This document shows, piece by piece, positions 48,157-57,534 of a stretch of 64,000 nt of DNA; positions within the stretch are counted from its first letter, which is position 1; the number at the start of each line of letters is the position of its first letter. The DNA comes from Paenibacillaceae bacterium GAS479 (lineage in GTDB: Bacteria > Bacillota > Bacilli > Paenibacillales > Paenibacillaceae). A program made the translations under genes and the position numbers. The stretch covers positions 4,236,501 through 4,300,500 of the forward strand of contig LT629764.1 in assembly GCA_900105225.1 (NCBI GenBank), read 5' to 3'. The notes below the pieces were generated by a model. That model had not been told where the DNA came from. It searched no databases and worked only from the letters and a program-made list of their open reading frames with translations.

Positions 48157-48185
48157 TTGACAATTTAGGGATAGCTCATTATGCT
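48157..48185 (+). promoter_or_regulatory. Promoter of the siderophore biosynthesis operon
   Basis: TTGACA (48157-48162), 17-base spacer, TATGCT (48180-48185). The Fur box begins 13 bases later, so iron-loaded Fur would block transcription from here. Confidence 0.8.
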
Positions 48186-48197
48186 GAATGAGGTAAT

Positions 48198-48218
48198 TGA
48201 TACTGAGTATCATTATCA
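48198..48218. promoter_or_regulatory. Fur box of the siderophore biosynthesis operon
   Basis: TGATACTGAG followed by TATCATTATCA, a near-consensus Fur site overlapping the expected transcription start. Confidence 0.85.
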
Positions 48219-48267
48219 ATGAAAAGGAGGCTAGTAATATATTTAGTTCCTGGGAGGAGCAGTCTTA

Positions 48268-49260
48268 ATGATTCACCGCTATCAGAATGCGCAGAATCGG
48301 CTCATTCAAAAAAAAGCTGTAGAAATGGGCATAGGCTGCCAGCCATTAATTTCTGGAAGCGAAGAATTCCTAGAGCTTACCTACAGGGATAAACATCTAA
48401 TCATCAATAAAACCCGATCCCATCAAATGACGCTAATGTCGGGGCTGCTGGCTAAAAACAAGGAAGCTTCCAATCTGCTGCTGAGAAGAAGAGGATTGCC
48501 TGTCCCGGATTATCTCGTTGTGTCTGAACTTAGAGACGAAGCCACCCGTTTTTTGGAGAGACATCGCTCCATCGTGGTCAAACCACTGGATGCAAGCAAC
48601 AGTGTGGGTGTAACCCTTCGCGTTAGAGATAACGAAGAGCTGAGAGCAGCGATAACGAATTCTCTTCGGTATAGCGATAGAGTGATGCTCCAGCAATACG
48701 TGACGGGGTTGGATTACCGGATTCTAGTCATAGGCGGACAGGCGGCTGGTGTGTTGGAATATGTACCAGCATTCATCGTCGGAGACGGGGAATCAACGAT
48801 TCGGCAGCTCATCGACAGACTGAATACCGATCAGCTGAGAAGAAACAGTGACGGGGAGGCAAGTTCCTTTCTGCCGGTTGATTGCACTTCGGAGTCGTTG
48901 CAAGCCCACTTGAAAACGAGAGGCTTGACCCCATGGAACGTGCTGCAGCGGGAAGAGCGTTTGGAGCTATATGGAGCAAGCAGCATTTCGGTGGATACGA
49001 TAAGCGAGATCGTGATCGATCGCTCGAAGGAAAGCAACCCCGCTATTCTGAACGCAGCGGTTGAAGCAGCCGCGGCATTGCAGCTAGATGTCGCCGGAAT
49101 TGATATTCGTTGCCAGGACATTACATCGCCGCTTGACGAAGCCAATGGTGGAATCCTTGAAGTTAATGCATTGCCGGATATGGTTGATCCCTATCTTTTT
49201 CTTGATCATGATTCTATCGATGTGGTCAAGCTCTACTTGAATTATTTATTCGGAGAATAA
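48268..49260 (+). CDS. ATP-grasp ligase of the siderophore operon
   Basis: A 330-residue ATP-grasp enzyme similar to the ATP-grasp part of cyanophycin synthetase and glutathione synthases. Visible elements: RSIVVKPLDASNSVGVTL (ATP lysine and Gly/Ser loop), QQYVTGLDYRILVIGG, AAGVLEYVPAFIVGDG and the metal-site GGILEVNALPDM (Glu and Asn). It should join an acyl phosphate to an amine. First gene of the Fur-controlled operon, so a role in siderophore assembly is likely; vibrioferrin biosynthesis (PvsA) offers a precedent for an ATP-grasp enzyme beside IucA/IucC synthetases. Substrates unknown. ATG follows GGGAGGAG. Confidence 0.8.
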   Translation: MIHRYQNAQNRLIQKKAVEMGIGCQPLISGSEEFLELTYRDKHLIINKTRSHQMTLMSGLLAKNKEASNLLLRRRGLPVPDYLVVSELRDEATRFLERHRSIVVKPLDASNSVGVTLRVRDNEELRAAITNSLRYSDRVMLQQYVTGLDYRILVIGGQAAGVLEYVPAFIVGDGESTIRQLIDRLNTDQLRRNSDGEASSFLPVDCTSESLQAHLKTRGLTPWNVLQREERLELYGASSISVDTISEIVIDRSKESNPAILNAAVEAAAALQLDVAGIDIRCQDITSPLDEANGGILEVNALPDMVDPYLFLDHDSIDVVKLYLNYLFGE

Positions 49261-49275
49261 AAGGAGCGTTCAAAT

Positions 49276-50634
49276 ATGATGTCTATCAGCACTCAGCAAG
49301 ACTACCTGCAACTGCAAGGCGAAAGGGAGTCCCAGGCAAGATCGTATCCTCGCCGTTTTCCGCTGGTCATCCATAAGGCTAAAGGTATGATCATTACGGA
49401 TATGGATGGAAAGTGCTACTACGATTGCCTCGCTGGAGCCGGTACTTTGGCGCTTGGTCATAATCATGATGTCGTCGTCGAAGCAATCAAAAAGACGCTA
49501 GATCAGCAAATTCCGTTACATACACTGGATTTGGCCACACCGCTCAAGGTGGAATTCATGAACGAGGTTTTTGCGATTCTGCCTGATGAGCTCAAACATA
49601 CCGCTAAAATTCAGTTTTGCGGTCCTACAGGAGCTGACGCTGTCGAGGCTGCGATCAAACTTGTCAAAAACGCCACAAAGGGCGGCGCAATTCTAGCCTT
49701 CCAGGGCGCTTATCACGGTTCCACTCAAGCGACTCTCTCCATGAGCGGCAATTTGAGTAAAAAAGCCAATCTGCAAAGCTTGCTGCCTAATGTTCATTTC
49801 CTTCCATTCCCGTATGAGTACCGCTGTCCATTCGGTGTCGGCAACGGTAAGACAGCTGAGATTAGCGCTCAATATATCGAGAATCTACTAAATGATGTCG
49901 AGAGCGGCATTGCCGAGCCTTGCGGTGTCATCGTGGAGACGGTTCAAGGCGAGGGCGGCTCGATTCCGGCGGATATCCAATGGCTCAAGGAATTGCGGCG
50001 GATAACGGCTGAGAGAGGCATTCCGCTCATTATTGACGAGGTTCAGACGGGCATCGGCCGGACCGGCAAAATGTTTTCGTTTGAGCATGCCGGCATCGTG
50101 CCTGATGTTATTGTGTGCTCCAAAGCGATTGGCGGCAGTTTGCCGATGTCGATTGTCATTTATAAAGAAGAGCTGGATCAGTGGCAACCGGGGGCGCATA
50201 CCGGAACCTTCAGGGGCAACCAGCTTGGCATGGCAACGGGTCTGGCTACGCTTGCTTATATTAGGGAAAACCGGATTCTGGATAATGTGAACGAACGCAG
50301 CAAACAGTTTTTCGAAACTCTTAACCGGCTGCAAGAGAAGTACGAAGAGATCGGCGATGTGCGCGGCAGAGGGCTGATGATCGGCGTGGAACTGGTTGAC
50401 CCGCGTGGAACAGTAGATCGTCTGGGACATTACTTGCCGAACGGAGGGCTTGCTTCCAAAATTCAGGACAGATGTTTTGCGAATGGACTCATTATCGAAT
50501 CTGGCGGCAGACATTCGGCTGTGCTGCGCTTCTTGCCACCACTTACGATCACGGCCAGTGAAACGGCGGAGGTATTATCCATTTTTGAAAAGTCGGTCAT
50601 GGAGGCCGTCGAGGAGAGCCGAGTTGCTCACTAA
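49276..50634 (+). CDS. dat: Diaminobutyrate-2-oxoglutarate aminotransferase
   Basis: Class III PLP aminotransferase of 452 residues. PLP-binding Lys is in VICSKAIGGSLPMS; other motifs are FCGPTGADAVEAAIKL, FQGAYHGST, IIDEVQTGIGRTGKMF and the Dat-typical GTFRGNQLGMA. Such enzymes convert aspartate semialdehyde to L-2,4-diaminobutyrate, the precursor of diaminobutyrate or 1,3-diaminopropane units in schizokinen- and rhizobactin-type siderophores. It stands in place of sbnA/sbnB of staphyloferrin B clusters. AAGGAGCG precedes the start; ATG 49276 or 49279. Confidence 0.87.
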   Translation: MMSISTQQDYLQLQGERESQARSYPRRFPLVIHKAKGMIITDMDGKCYYDCLAGAGTLALGHNHDVVVEAIKKTLDQQIPLHTLDLATPLKVEFMNEVFAILPDELKHTAKIQFCGPTGADAVEAAIKLVKNATKGGAILAFQGAYHGSTQATLSMSGNLSKKANLQSLLPNVHFLPFPYEYRCPFGVGNGKTAEISAQYIENLLNDVESGIAEPCGVIVETVQGEGGSIPADIQWLKELRRITAERGIPLIIDEVQTGIGRTGKMFSFEHAGIVPDVIVCSKAIGGSLPMSIVIYKEELDQWQPGAHTGTFRGNQLGMATGLATLAYIRENRILDNVNERSKQFFETLNRLQEKYEEIGDVRGRGLMIGVELVDPRGTVDRLGHYLPNGGLASKIQDRCFANGLIIESGGRHSAVLRFLPPLTITASETAEVLSIFEKSVMEAVEESRVAH

Positions 50635-50649
50635 GGACTGCAGCTATTA

Positions 50650-52056
50650 ATGAAAAAGCATTCGATCCTGTTCGCTGTTCTGCTTGGCGCTTTTTCGCTT
50701 GTGTTGACCAATAGCGCATTCAATATTCTGCTGCCGAGCTTGGTTACTTTGTATAGCATTTCAACCTCGCTGGGCGGCTGGTTAATGGCTCTATATATAT
50801 TGGCGATGACCATCACGATGCCGCTCACTTCGCTGTTCGTCGATCGGTTCGGCCGTAAAAGGACCTATTTATTCGGCTTGGCTCTATACGGGCTGACTTC
50901 TGGGATAGGAGCACTGTTCAGCCATTCGTTTGAGGTCGCAATGTTAGTGCGCTTATTGCATGGCATCGCAGCCGGGTTGATGATTCCTTTGTCGCTTGTT
51001 TTGTTATTCGACTATTACGGCAATGAGGCAAGAGGCAGAGTCGTCGGAGCTTGGGGCATGCTGCTTACGATTGCGCCTGCGATCGGGCCGACTCTTGGAG
51101 GAGTCATTATTCAGTATGGCGATTTGAGCGCCTTATTCTGGATCAATGTTCCGTTTGCAGTCGCGGCTTTTGTATGGTGCAGCTTCAAGATCAGCGCTTA
51201 TCCTCCGGTACGCCGCAAAACGATTCATTGGCAGAGCCTCACTCTTCTCGTCCTGGGCGTCGCTTTGTTCAGCTTGGGCATTCAGTTCGTATCCCAGCCC
51301 GGTGTGCCGGCTTGGGGGGCGGCAGCTTTGTTATTGCTCGGCGCAGCAGCAGGCATTCAATTTCTAAGGGTCGAGAGTAAAAAGGAAGAGCCATTAATTC
51401 GCTTTGGGTTACTGAAGCGCTATCCCGTTTACACGGCAGCGCTCGTCGTGGCAGCGGTACAGGATGCCGTTATGTTTGGCGTAATCTTTGTGCTGCCGCT
51501 CTTTTTCCAAGAAGCATTGAATCTGTCGCCAGCAGTAGCAGGAGCGATGTTCATTCCGACTGCTATCGCGACAAGCTTGTTCGCCTGGATCGGAGGCAGC
51601 CTGGTCGATGCCGGCAAATCGCGGGGGTTTATCGGGTACGGCATCTTTTTTGTCGCACTTTCCATCGTTTCCTTCGCTTTTTTGCCGCAGACAGCTCCGC
51701 TAGTTTTAGTTATGGCGTTAATGGCGCTGAGAGGCATCGGCAATGGGCTTTCGGAAATGTCGCTTACGACAATCGGTTTTGCTGCTTTGCCGGAAGAGGA
51801 TTTGCATGAAGGCTCGGCGCTGGCGAACACGCTCCAGCGGCTGGCCTCCTCCTTTACGGTCATGCTGCTCGCTGTTTATTACGATTTCCGCAAAGGGATG
51901 CTGATTGATGCGGGACAGCTTGCCGACAATGCCGGATGGATGGCTCTAAAGGAAGAATGTTTGCTGCTTGGAGCGTTGCTGCTGCTGACGCTGCCACTGC
52001 TGCGGGCTATTAAACTAAAGAGGGTGAATGACGTTGCTGGGGAACAGGCAGCTTGA
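50650..52056 (+). CDS. MFS siderophore exporter (SbnD-like)
   Basis: Major facilitator superfamily transporter of 468 residues with about 14 helices. The motif A loop is DRFGRKRTYLFG, and motif C-like GMLLTIAPAIGPTLGG marks drug:H+ antiporter-type exporters. Inside the siderophore operon it should export the finished product, as SbnD or PvsC do. It overlaps the next gene by 29 bases. Confidence 0.85.
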   Translation: MKKHSILFAVLLGAFSLVLTNSAFNILLPSLVTLYSISTSLGGWLMALYILAMTITMPLTSLFVDRFGRKRTYLFGLALYGLTSGIGALFSHSFEVAMLVRLLHGIAAGLMIPLSLVLLFDYYGNEARGRVVGAWGMLLTIAPAIGPTLGGVIIQYGDLSALFWINVPFAVAAFVWCSFKISAYPPVRRKTIHWQSLTLLVLGVALFSLGIQFVSQPGVPAWGAAALLLLGAAAGIQFLRVESKKEEPLIRFGLLKRYPVYTAALVVAAVQDAVMFGVIFVLPLFFQEALNLSPAVAGAMFIPTAIATSLFAWIGGSLVDAGKSRGFIGYGIFFVALSIVSFAFLPQTAPLVLVMALMALRGIGNGLSEMSLTTIGFAALPEEDLHEGSALANTLQRLASSFTVMLLAVYYDFRKGMLIDAGQLADNAGWMALKEECLLLGALLLLTLPLLRAIKLKRVNDVAGEQAA

Positions 52057-53695
52057 TGCCCAGAAATGGGCTAACCAACATACATGCAGGACGTTGCTGA
52101 ACTGTTATGCCAGAGAGTTCCGCCAGGAATCAGGATTTAATGAATCGTCGCATGATTACGCGATTTCTTTTCCTGCTAGCGGAGTTGTCATTTCGGGCAA
52201 GCTAGCCCGCTGGTCGGCAATCGGTGAGCATCGGTACGAGAGCTGCGTTGTGAGTACCGGGCGGGAGCTGGACAGCGCTGAGCTGGCTCTTTGGATAACG
52301 AAGGAGCTAAGCAAGGAACTACCTTCGCTAACGAAGGAGCTGCAGGAGCAGTTTTTCCGCAATGTTGCGGGTAGTAAGCGGAATTTGAGTTTATTCATGG
52401 AGCAAGCTGATTTACCGCGGATGAGCGATTATAGAACCTCTGAGCAATCCTTGCTTCATGGTCATCCGTTCCATCCTTTTCCGAAAAACACGCTAGGCTT
52501 CTCCGAAGCCGATGTTCGGCAATATTGTCCGGAGCTTCGAGCCTCATTCCAGCTTTGTTATATAGCGGTGCGGCATGATGTGTTCGAGGAGGAGTGGGTA
52601 GCCGAGGATCGGCGCATCGAGGCTCCTCGGGAAGCCCGCGATCAAGCGGTGATCATGCTTCAGGATTCTTTACATTTGTATAAATTGCTGCCCATCCATC
52701 CATGGCAATATGAACATGTCCAGTCGATGGAGGAAGTTCAAGATTATATAAAGGAAAGCAAAATCGTACTGCTCGGAAACTGCGGTCCGCTATGTTATCC
52801 AACCTCGTCTGTCCGCACGGTTTATGTTCCTGAGCTAAGCTGCAACATCAAGCTTTCTCTGGATGTTCAAATTACGAATATGCGCCGGACGAACTCGCGG
52901 GAACAGATGCGCCGAACGATGGATGCAGCTGCCTTTCTATTGCGTAGCAGATGTTTTGAAAATGATAAACATACGGCTATCGCCTACGAGGAAGGGGTTG
53001 CGAGCTGTCGTATGGGGCGAGATGAGCTGACCGCTCTGTTCACAATCGCATACCGTCCGGTGGAATTTGATCTGACATCGACCTATGTAATGTCCAGTCT
53101 GATCGAGACGGCGGCGGGGGAAGAGCAGCCACTGCTCGCTTCTCTATTGGATATTGACCACGCGGAGGAATGGTTCCGCCGTTATTTGGAAATCTCTCTT
53201 CTGCCGATCGTTCGCATAGCGGAAGAGAGGGGCATTCATTTTGAAGCCCATCTGCAAAACACGCTGCTTACGGTGAAGGATGGTATACCTCATACGTTTA
53301 TTATTCGCGATCTGGAAGGCGTCAGCGTCAATCGGGATAAGGCCGGTTTACCTGCGGAGGGGCCATTGTTCTATTCCAAGGAACAGGCCTGGGCGCGTAC
53401 GAGCTATTATTTTATCATCAATCATCTTGGTTCCTTCATCCATGCGATGGCTACAGCGGCCGACTGCAAGGAAGAGCGCTTCTGGTGTATTGTGCAAGAC
53501 GTTCTGGAGCAGGAGCTTGCGAATAGCGGCAACGAGTATGTCCGGCATCTGCTGACGGCTGAATCGTTCCTGGCGAAGAGAAATATGGTGAGCTGTCTCG
53601 CTGGCGTGAGCGAAACGCCGACTTACGTTCCGGTCGATAATTTAATGAAACGTATAGGGAGTGTAGTGGATGTTACAGACAAGCAGCTTGTCTAA
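52028..53695 (+). CDS. IucA/IucC siderophore synthetase, SbnE-like
   Basis: NRPS-independent siderophore (NIS) synthetase of 555 residues. It adenylates a carboxylate, usually citrate, and transfers it to an amine. Motifs: HGHPFHPFPKNTLGF, IHPWQYEHV, YPTSSVRTVYVP, FEAHLQNTLL and the C-terminal FerrIc reductase-like helical part. The shorter length and motif set are closest to SbnE, a type A enzyme. The start ATG 52028 lies inside the MFS gene after AGAGGGTGA, implying coupled translation. Confidence 0.88.
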   Translation: MTLLGNRQLDAQKWANQHTCRTLLNCYAREFRQESGFNESSHDYAISFPASGVVISGKLARWSAIGEHRYESCVVSTGRELDSAELALWITKELSKELPSLTKELQEQFFRNVAGSKRNLSLFMEQADLPRMSDYRTSEQSLLHGHPFHPFPKNTLGFSEADVRQYCPELRASFQLCYIAVRHDVFEEEWVAEDRRIEAPREARDQAVIMLQDSLHLYKLLPIHPWQYEHVQSMEEVQDYIKESKIVLLGNCGPLCYPTSSVRTVYVPELSCNIKLSLDVQITNMRRTNSREQMRRTMDAAAFLLRSRCFENDKHTAIAYEEGVASCRMGRDELTALFTIAYRPVEFDLTSTYVMSSLIETAAGEEQPLLASLLDIDHAEEWFRRYLEISLLPIVRIAEERGIHFEAHLQNTLLTVKDGIPHTFIIRDLEGVSVNRDKAGLPAEGPLFYSKEQAWARTSYYFIINHLGSFIHAMATAADCKEERFWCIVQDVLEQELANSGNEYVRHLLTAESFLAKRNMVSCLAGVSETPTYVPVDNLMKRIGSVVDVTDKQLV

Positions 53696-55451
53696 ACCTG
53701 AGATTAGCTCACTGCAAGAGGTGGCGGAAAGAGTGATGCGCCAATCGCTGCAGGCGCTCTTGTTTGAAGGTATTTTGGAAGCGCAGCAGGCGGGCGGCCA
53801 ATGGACGCTGCTCGGCCGGAAGGAGGACGGCTCGCCGGTCCGGTACACGTTCGAGGCTTTCGTCAAGGAATCGTTTGGCCGCGTCCAGCTTGTACCGCAT
53901 TCCATCCGCCGTGAGGGTGAAGCGGGATTCAGTCTTTATCTCTTTTTGGAAGAGATGCTGCAAAACCGCTTGGATGGCGCTCAGTTGAGCGCGTTTCTCC
54001 ACGAGCTGACGGAGACACTCGTTAAAGACAGCCAGTCTCGCGCGGCGCAGCCCGAACACATTCCGCATTCCGAGCGGCATTATGAAGCGCTGGAAAGTTA
54101 TATGGCGGACGGACATCCCTATCATCCGAGCTATAAATCGCGGCTTGGCTTCAGTCTGGCCGACAACGAGGCGTACGGACCCGAGTTCAACCGCGAGGTT
54201 GAACTGGCGTGGGTTGCCGTCAACAAATCATTGATTGACGTGTCACTCTCGCCGGGATTGTCGCTGGAAGGGCTGTACAGCCAGCATTTGAGCGGGGAGG
54301 ATATGCGCCGCTTCGGCCAAACGCTGAGCGAGCGGGGGGGCTCGGAAAAAACGTATGTGTACGTTCCGGTGCATCCTTGGCAATTGGAAAACAAACTGCC
54401 AAACGTATTCGCGGAGCAGCTGGAAAACGGGGACATCGTGCCGCTCGGCGCGGCGGAAGGCAAATACCGGGCGCAGCAGTCGATCCGCACGCTGGCAAGC
54501 CGCGTGAACACGGAAGCTCCTTACATCAAGCTTGCGCTGAGCATTACGAACACATCGACAAGCCGTATTCTGGCTCATCATACAACGCAGAACGCGCCGC
54601 TCGTCAGCGAATGGTTGGAGCGGATCGTGCGCAGCGACGCCGTTCTCCAGGAGGCGGGCTTCCGCTTGCTTAAGGAGGAAGCGGGCGTTTCGTTCCGTTA
54701 TGACTCTTTGCCTGCGCTGCAATACCGCACTGCTTACGGAACATTGGGAGCGATTTTTCGGCAAAATGTGGCGCAGTATTTGCAGCCTAGCGAGGAAGCT
54801 TGGCCGCTGAATGCGCTGCTGCTCCGTCAGAAAAATGGTGAGCCGTTCTTGCAGGAAGCGATTGGGCGGCATGGCGTCTCCAAATGGAGCCGTGAGCTGA
54901 TTCGCACCGTTGTTCTGCCGATCGTTCATCTGTTGTACGGACACGGCATCGCTCTGGAATCCCACGCGCAGAATATCATTCTTGTCGTGGAGGATCTGCT
55001 GCCAAAAAGAATTATTTTGAAGGATCTGCATGATGGGGTGCGATACGTTCCAAGCAAACTGCTGCACCCGGAATGGCAGCCTCAGCTGCATCCCGAGCCG
55101 GAAACGCATCGCAAATTCAACCGTTACTCGTTCCTGCAGACGGAATCCGTGAACGATGTCCGTGATTATACGTTCGACGCTTTCTTTTTTATTTGCATGA
55201 CGGATATTTGCTGGGCGCTGGAGGATTTTGGCCTGAGCGAGAGCGAGTTCTGGAAAACATGCACAGAAGTCATTCTGGACTATCAGCGTCAACATCCCGA
55301 ATATGCGGAGCGGTACGAGATGTTCGATCTGTTCGCGGATGACGCGCTGATCGAGGAAATGACGAAGCGGCGTATTTATGGCGACGGCGAGCTATATTTC
55401 CGTAGCGCGCTTAATCCGCTGCGGCTGGCGAGAGAAGCGATCGAGGGATGA
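53670..55451 (+). CDS. IucA/IucC siderophore synthetase, SbnF-like
   Basis: Second NIS synthetase, 593 residues. Motifs DGHPYHPSYKSRLGF, VPVHPWQLENKLP, YRAQQSIRTLASR and ESHAQNIIL fit type C enzymes such as SbnF and IucC, which close the assembly by acylating an existing citryl intermediate. It overlaps the previous gene by 26 bases and the next one by four (ATGA). Confidence 0.88.
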   Translation: MLQTSSLSKPEISSLQEVAERVMRQSLQALLFEGILEAQQAGGQWTLLGRKEDGSPVRYTFEAFVKESFGRVQLVPHSIRREGEAGFSLYLFLEEMLQNRLDGAQLSAFLHELTETLVKDSQSRAAQPEHIPHSERHYEALESYMADGHPYHPSYKSRLGFSLADNEAYGPEFNREVELAWVAVNKSLIDVSLSPGLSLEGLYSQHLSGEDMRRFGQTLSERGGSEKTYVYVPVHPWQLENKLPNVFAEQLENGDIVPLGAAEGKYRAQQSIRTLASRVNTEAPYIKLALSITNTSTSRILAHHTTQNAPLVSEWLERIVRSDAVLQEAGFRLLKEEAGVSFRYDSLPALQYRTAYGTLGAIFRQNVAQYLQPSEEAWPLNALLLRQKNGEPFLQEAIGRHGVSKWSRELIRTVVLPIVHLLYGHGIALESHAQNIILVVEDLLPKRIILKDLHDGVRYVPSKLLHPEWQPQLHPEPETHRKFNRYSFLQTESVNDVRDYTFDAFFFICMTDICWALEDFGLSESEFWKTCTEVILDYQRQHPEYAERYEMFDLFADDALIEEMTKRRIYGDGELYFRSALNPLRLAREAIEG

Positions 55452-56230
55452 GAACAAACAAGCTTAAAGCCAAGCTGCGGGAAGGGCGGACCGTATACGG
55501 ACTGTTCGCCTCAATCCCTCATCCCATCGTCATCGAGCTGATCGCTGAGGCGGAATATGACTTTGTCATCATCGATTGCGAGCATGCCTCTACGAATATG
55601 GAAACCGTCGAAGAGATGGTGCGTGCTGCTGAGCTGTATGATTTAACGCCGCTGGTTCGAATCTCCAAAGTCGACCGTATCGAGATTCTCAAGGCGCTGG
55701 ACTGCGGCGCTCAAGGCATTGTTATTCCCAGCGTGGAGGGTAAAGAGCAGGTCGAAGAGGCGGTGCGTCATGCCTTTTACCATCCAATCGGCATGCGCAG
55801 CCTGAACAGCGGGCGTCCGGCGTCGTTTGCGAAGCGTTCGCTAGTGGACTACATCGCGGAAGCAAACGAAGAACTGATGATCATTCCAATGATCGAGAGT
55901 GTGGAGGGTGTCCGCCGCAGTGTGGAAATTTTGAGCGTGCCGCATATCGATTTTGTGCTGGAGGGAGCGGCTGATCTGTCGCAGTCACTTGGCGTGCCTT
56001 GGCAGACGGAGCATCCCGATGTGCAACGGGCGCTTGAGGAGGTTTTCTCTGCTTCCGGTGCCTGCGGCATTCCCTACGCGACTGTGTCGCGCAGCGTGGA
56101 CGGGCATCGGCAGTGGGCGGAGCGGGGCGTGCGCATCTTTGTGCTTGGCGACGACAGGAATACGGCGTTTCGGGCGTATAGGCAAAAGAGGGCTGACTAT
56201 AGTAGCGGCGGAGCGGAGGTAAAACAATGA
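55448..56230 (+). CDS. SbnG-type citrate synthase (HpcH/HpaI aldolase family)
   Basis: A 260-residue member of the HpcH/HpaI aldolase family. Signs: VYGLFASIPHPIVIELIAEA, DFVIIDCEHA, MRSLNSGRPASF, PMIESVEG and VLEGAADLSQSLGVPWQT; the last is the SbnG form of the usual G-NDLS-S-G motif. SbnG makes citrate from oxaloacetate and acetyl-CoA outside the TCA cycle, so siderophore synthesis does not draw on the main citrate pool. Strong evidence that the siderophore is built on citrate. Confidence 0.87.
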   Translation: MRTNKLKAKLREGRTVYGLFASIPHPIVIELIAEAEYDFVIIDCEHASTNMETVEEMVRAAELYDLTPLVRISKVDRIEILKALDCGAQGIVIPSVEGKEQVEEAVRHAFYHPIGMRSLNSGRPASFAKRSLVDYIAEANEELMIIPMIESVEGVRRSVEILSVPHIDFVLEGAADLSQSLGVPWQTEHPDVQRALEEVFSASGACGIPYATVSRSVDGHRQWAERGVRIFVLGDDRNTAFRAYRQKRADYSSGGAEVKQ

Positions 56231-57534
56231 ATCGCCAAGTAGAGCGCTGGATTCATGAGTGGCAGGCGGCCAGCGATGAGCCTGTGTGCGCATATGTGTA
56301 CGATTTGGCAGGCATCCGGCGGCATGCCGCATCGCTGCTGCCCGGCCTGCCCCGGCAAGGCAAGCTGTTTTATGCGATTAAGGCGAATCCCGACAAGCGG
56401 ATAATCGAGGCGCTGCTGCCAGTTGTGGCTGGCTTCGAGGTCGCTTCAATCGGTGAGCTGCGGCGGGTGAGAGAAGTGTCGGCGCAGGTGCCGATTCTGT
56501 TCGGAGGCCCGGGCAAAAAGGATACCGAGCTGGAGGCCGCCGTGGAACTCGGCGTGGCTTATATTCATGTGGAGAGTCTGCTTGAGCTGCGCAAGCTGAT
56601 CGCCATAACGGCGCGCTTGGAGCAACCGGTTAAGGTACTGCTGCGGGTAAACCTGAGCTCCGGCCAGCTGCCGCAGACGAAAATTGTCATGGGTGGCCGG
56701 CCGACCCCTTTTGGCCTCGACGAATCGTATTTGGAGGAAGCAATGGAGATACTCGGAGCTTCGGGCAATGAATACGTCCGTTGCCACGGATTCCATTTCC
56801 ACTCCTTGTCCAACAATGTAAACGCCGAGCTGCATGCCGATATGGTTGATCTGTATTTAGCTAAGGCGGAGGAGTGGAGAGCGCGCGGCCTCGATGTTCG
56901 CGTTATCAATGCGGGAGGCGGCTTCGGCGTCACCTACGATGGCAGCCCGGGCTTTGATTGGGCGCGGTTCTCCGCTTTAATGAAGGAACGCGGCGTCGAA
57001 GCGAGACTAGGAGACACGGAGCTATTTTTTGAGCCCGGCAGATTTATCGTTGCGGATTACGGCTATTACGCGGTTGAGGTGGTCGATATTAAACAATCGC
57101 ACGGCCAGCATTTTGCCGTCGTTCGCGGAGGCACACATCATAATCGGCTTCCGGCCTCATGGGGGCATGACCATCCGTTTCACATCGTGGATTCGGATCG
57201 CTGGCCGTATCCTTTCGCGCGCCCGTCGGTGACGGACGGGCTCGTGACGATTGCCGGCGAGCTTTGCACGCCGAAGGATCGGCTGCATACGGACGCACCG
57301 GTGGAGCGGCTTCAGGCCGGAGATGTTGTCGTTTTTGTGAAATCCGGTGCTTACTGCTGGACGATTTCCCATCATGATTTTTTAGGCCATCCGCATCCTG
57401 AATTCCATTACATTACGGAAGGAAATGACTATGCAGACATCGATGATTCCTGTGGAGGGCAGCAAAGCGCAGCGGCAGATCATGAAGGATCTGATGGACG
57501 CGCTGCTGTTCGAGCAGTTTTTTCAGCTCGATAA
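56227..57534 (+). CDS. SbnH-type PLP decarboxylase
   Basis: Fold-type III (alanine racemase/ornithine decarboxylase-like) PLP enzyme, 435 residues as read. The PLP lysine is in KLFYAIKANPDKR near residue 46; other motifs are CHGFHFHSLSNNV, NAGGGFGVTYDG, FEPGRF and CTPKDRL. SbnH decarboxylates an intermediate or diamino acid to supply a diamine. The last 35 residues (after HHDFLGHPHPEFHYITEG) are read within the next gene and look unlike the family end, so the true stop was probably at the ATGA 57425-57428 and a one-base change shifted it. Confidence 0.85.
   Translation: MNRQVERWIHEWQAASDEPVCAYVYDLAGIRRHAASLLPGLPRQGKLFYAIKANPDKRIIEALLPVVAGFEVASIGELRRVREVSAQVPILFGGPGKKDTELEAAVELGVAYIHVESLLELRKLIAITARLEQPVKVLLRVNLSSGQLPQTKIVMGGRPTPFGLDESYLEEAMEILGASGNEYVRCHGFHFHSLSNNVNAELHADMVDLYLAKAEEWRARGLDVRVINAGGGFGVTYDGSPGFDWARFSALMKERGVEARLGDTELFFEPGRFIVADYGYYAVEVVDIKQSHGQHFAVVRGGTHHNRLPASWGHDHPFHIVDSDRWPYPFARPSVTDGLVTIAGELCTPKDRLHTDAPVERLQAGDVVVFVKSGAYCWTISHHDFLGHPHPEFHYITEGNDYADIDDSCGGQQSAAADHEGSDGRAAVRAVFSAR

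Noticed and set aside
53709-54125. Minus-strand frame inside the SbnF-like gene
   Set aside because: No start signal; mirrors the plus-strand gene.
54243-55295. 350-codon minus-strand frame inside the second IucA/IucC gene
   Set aside because: Shadow of a GC-rich coding frame; the plus-strand gene is unambiguous.
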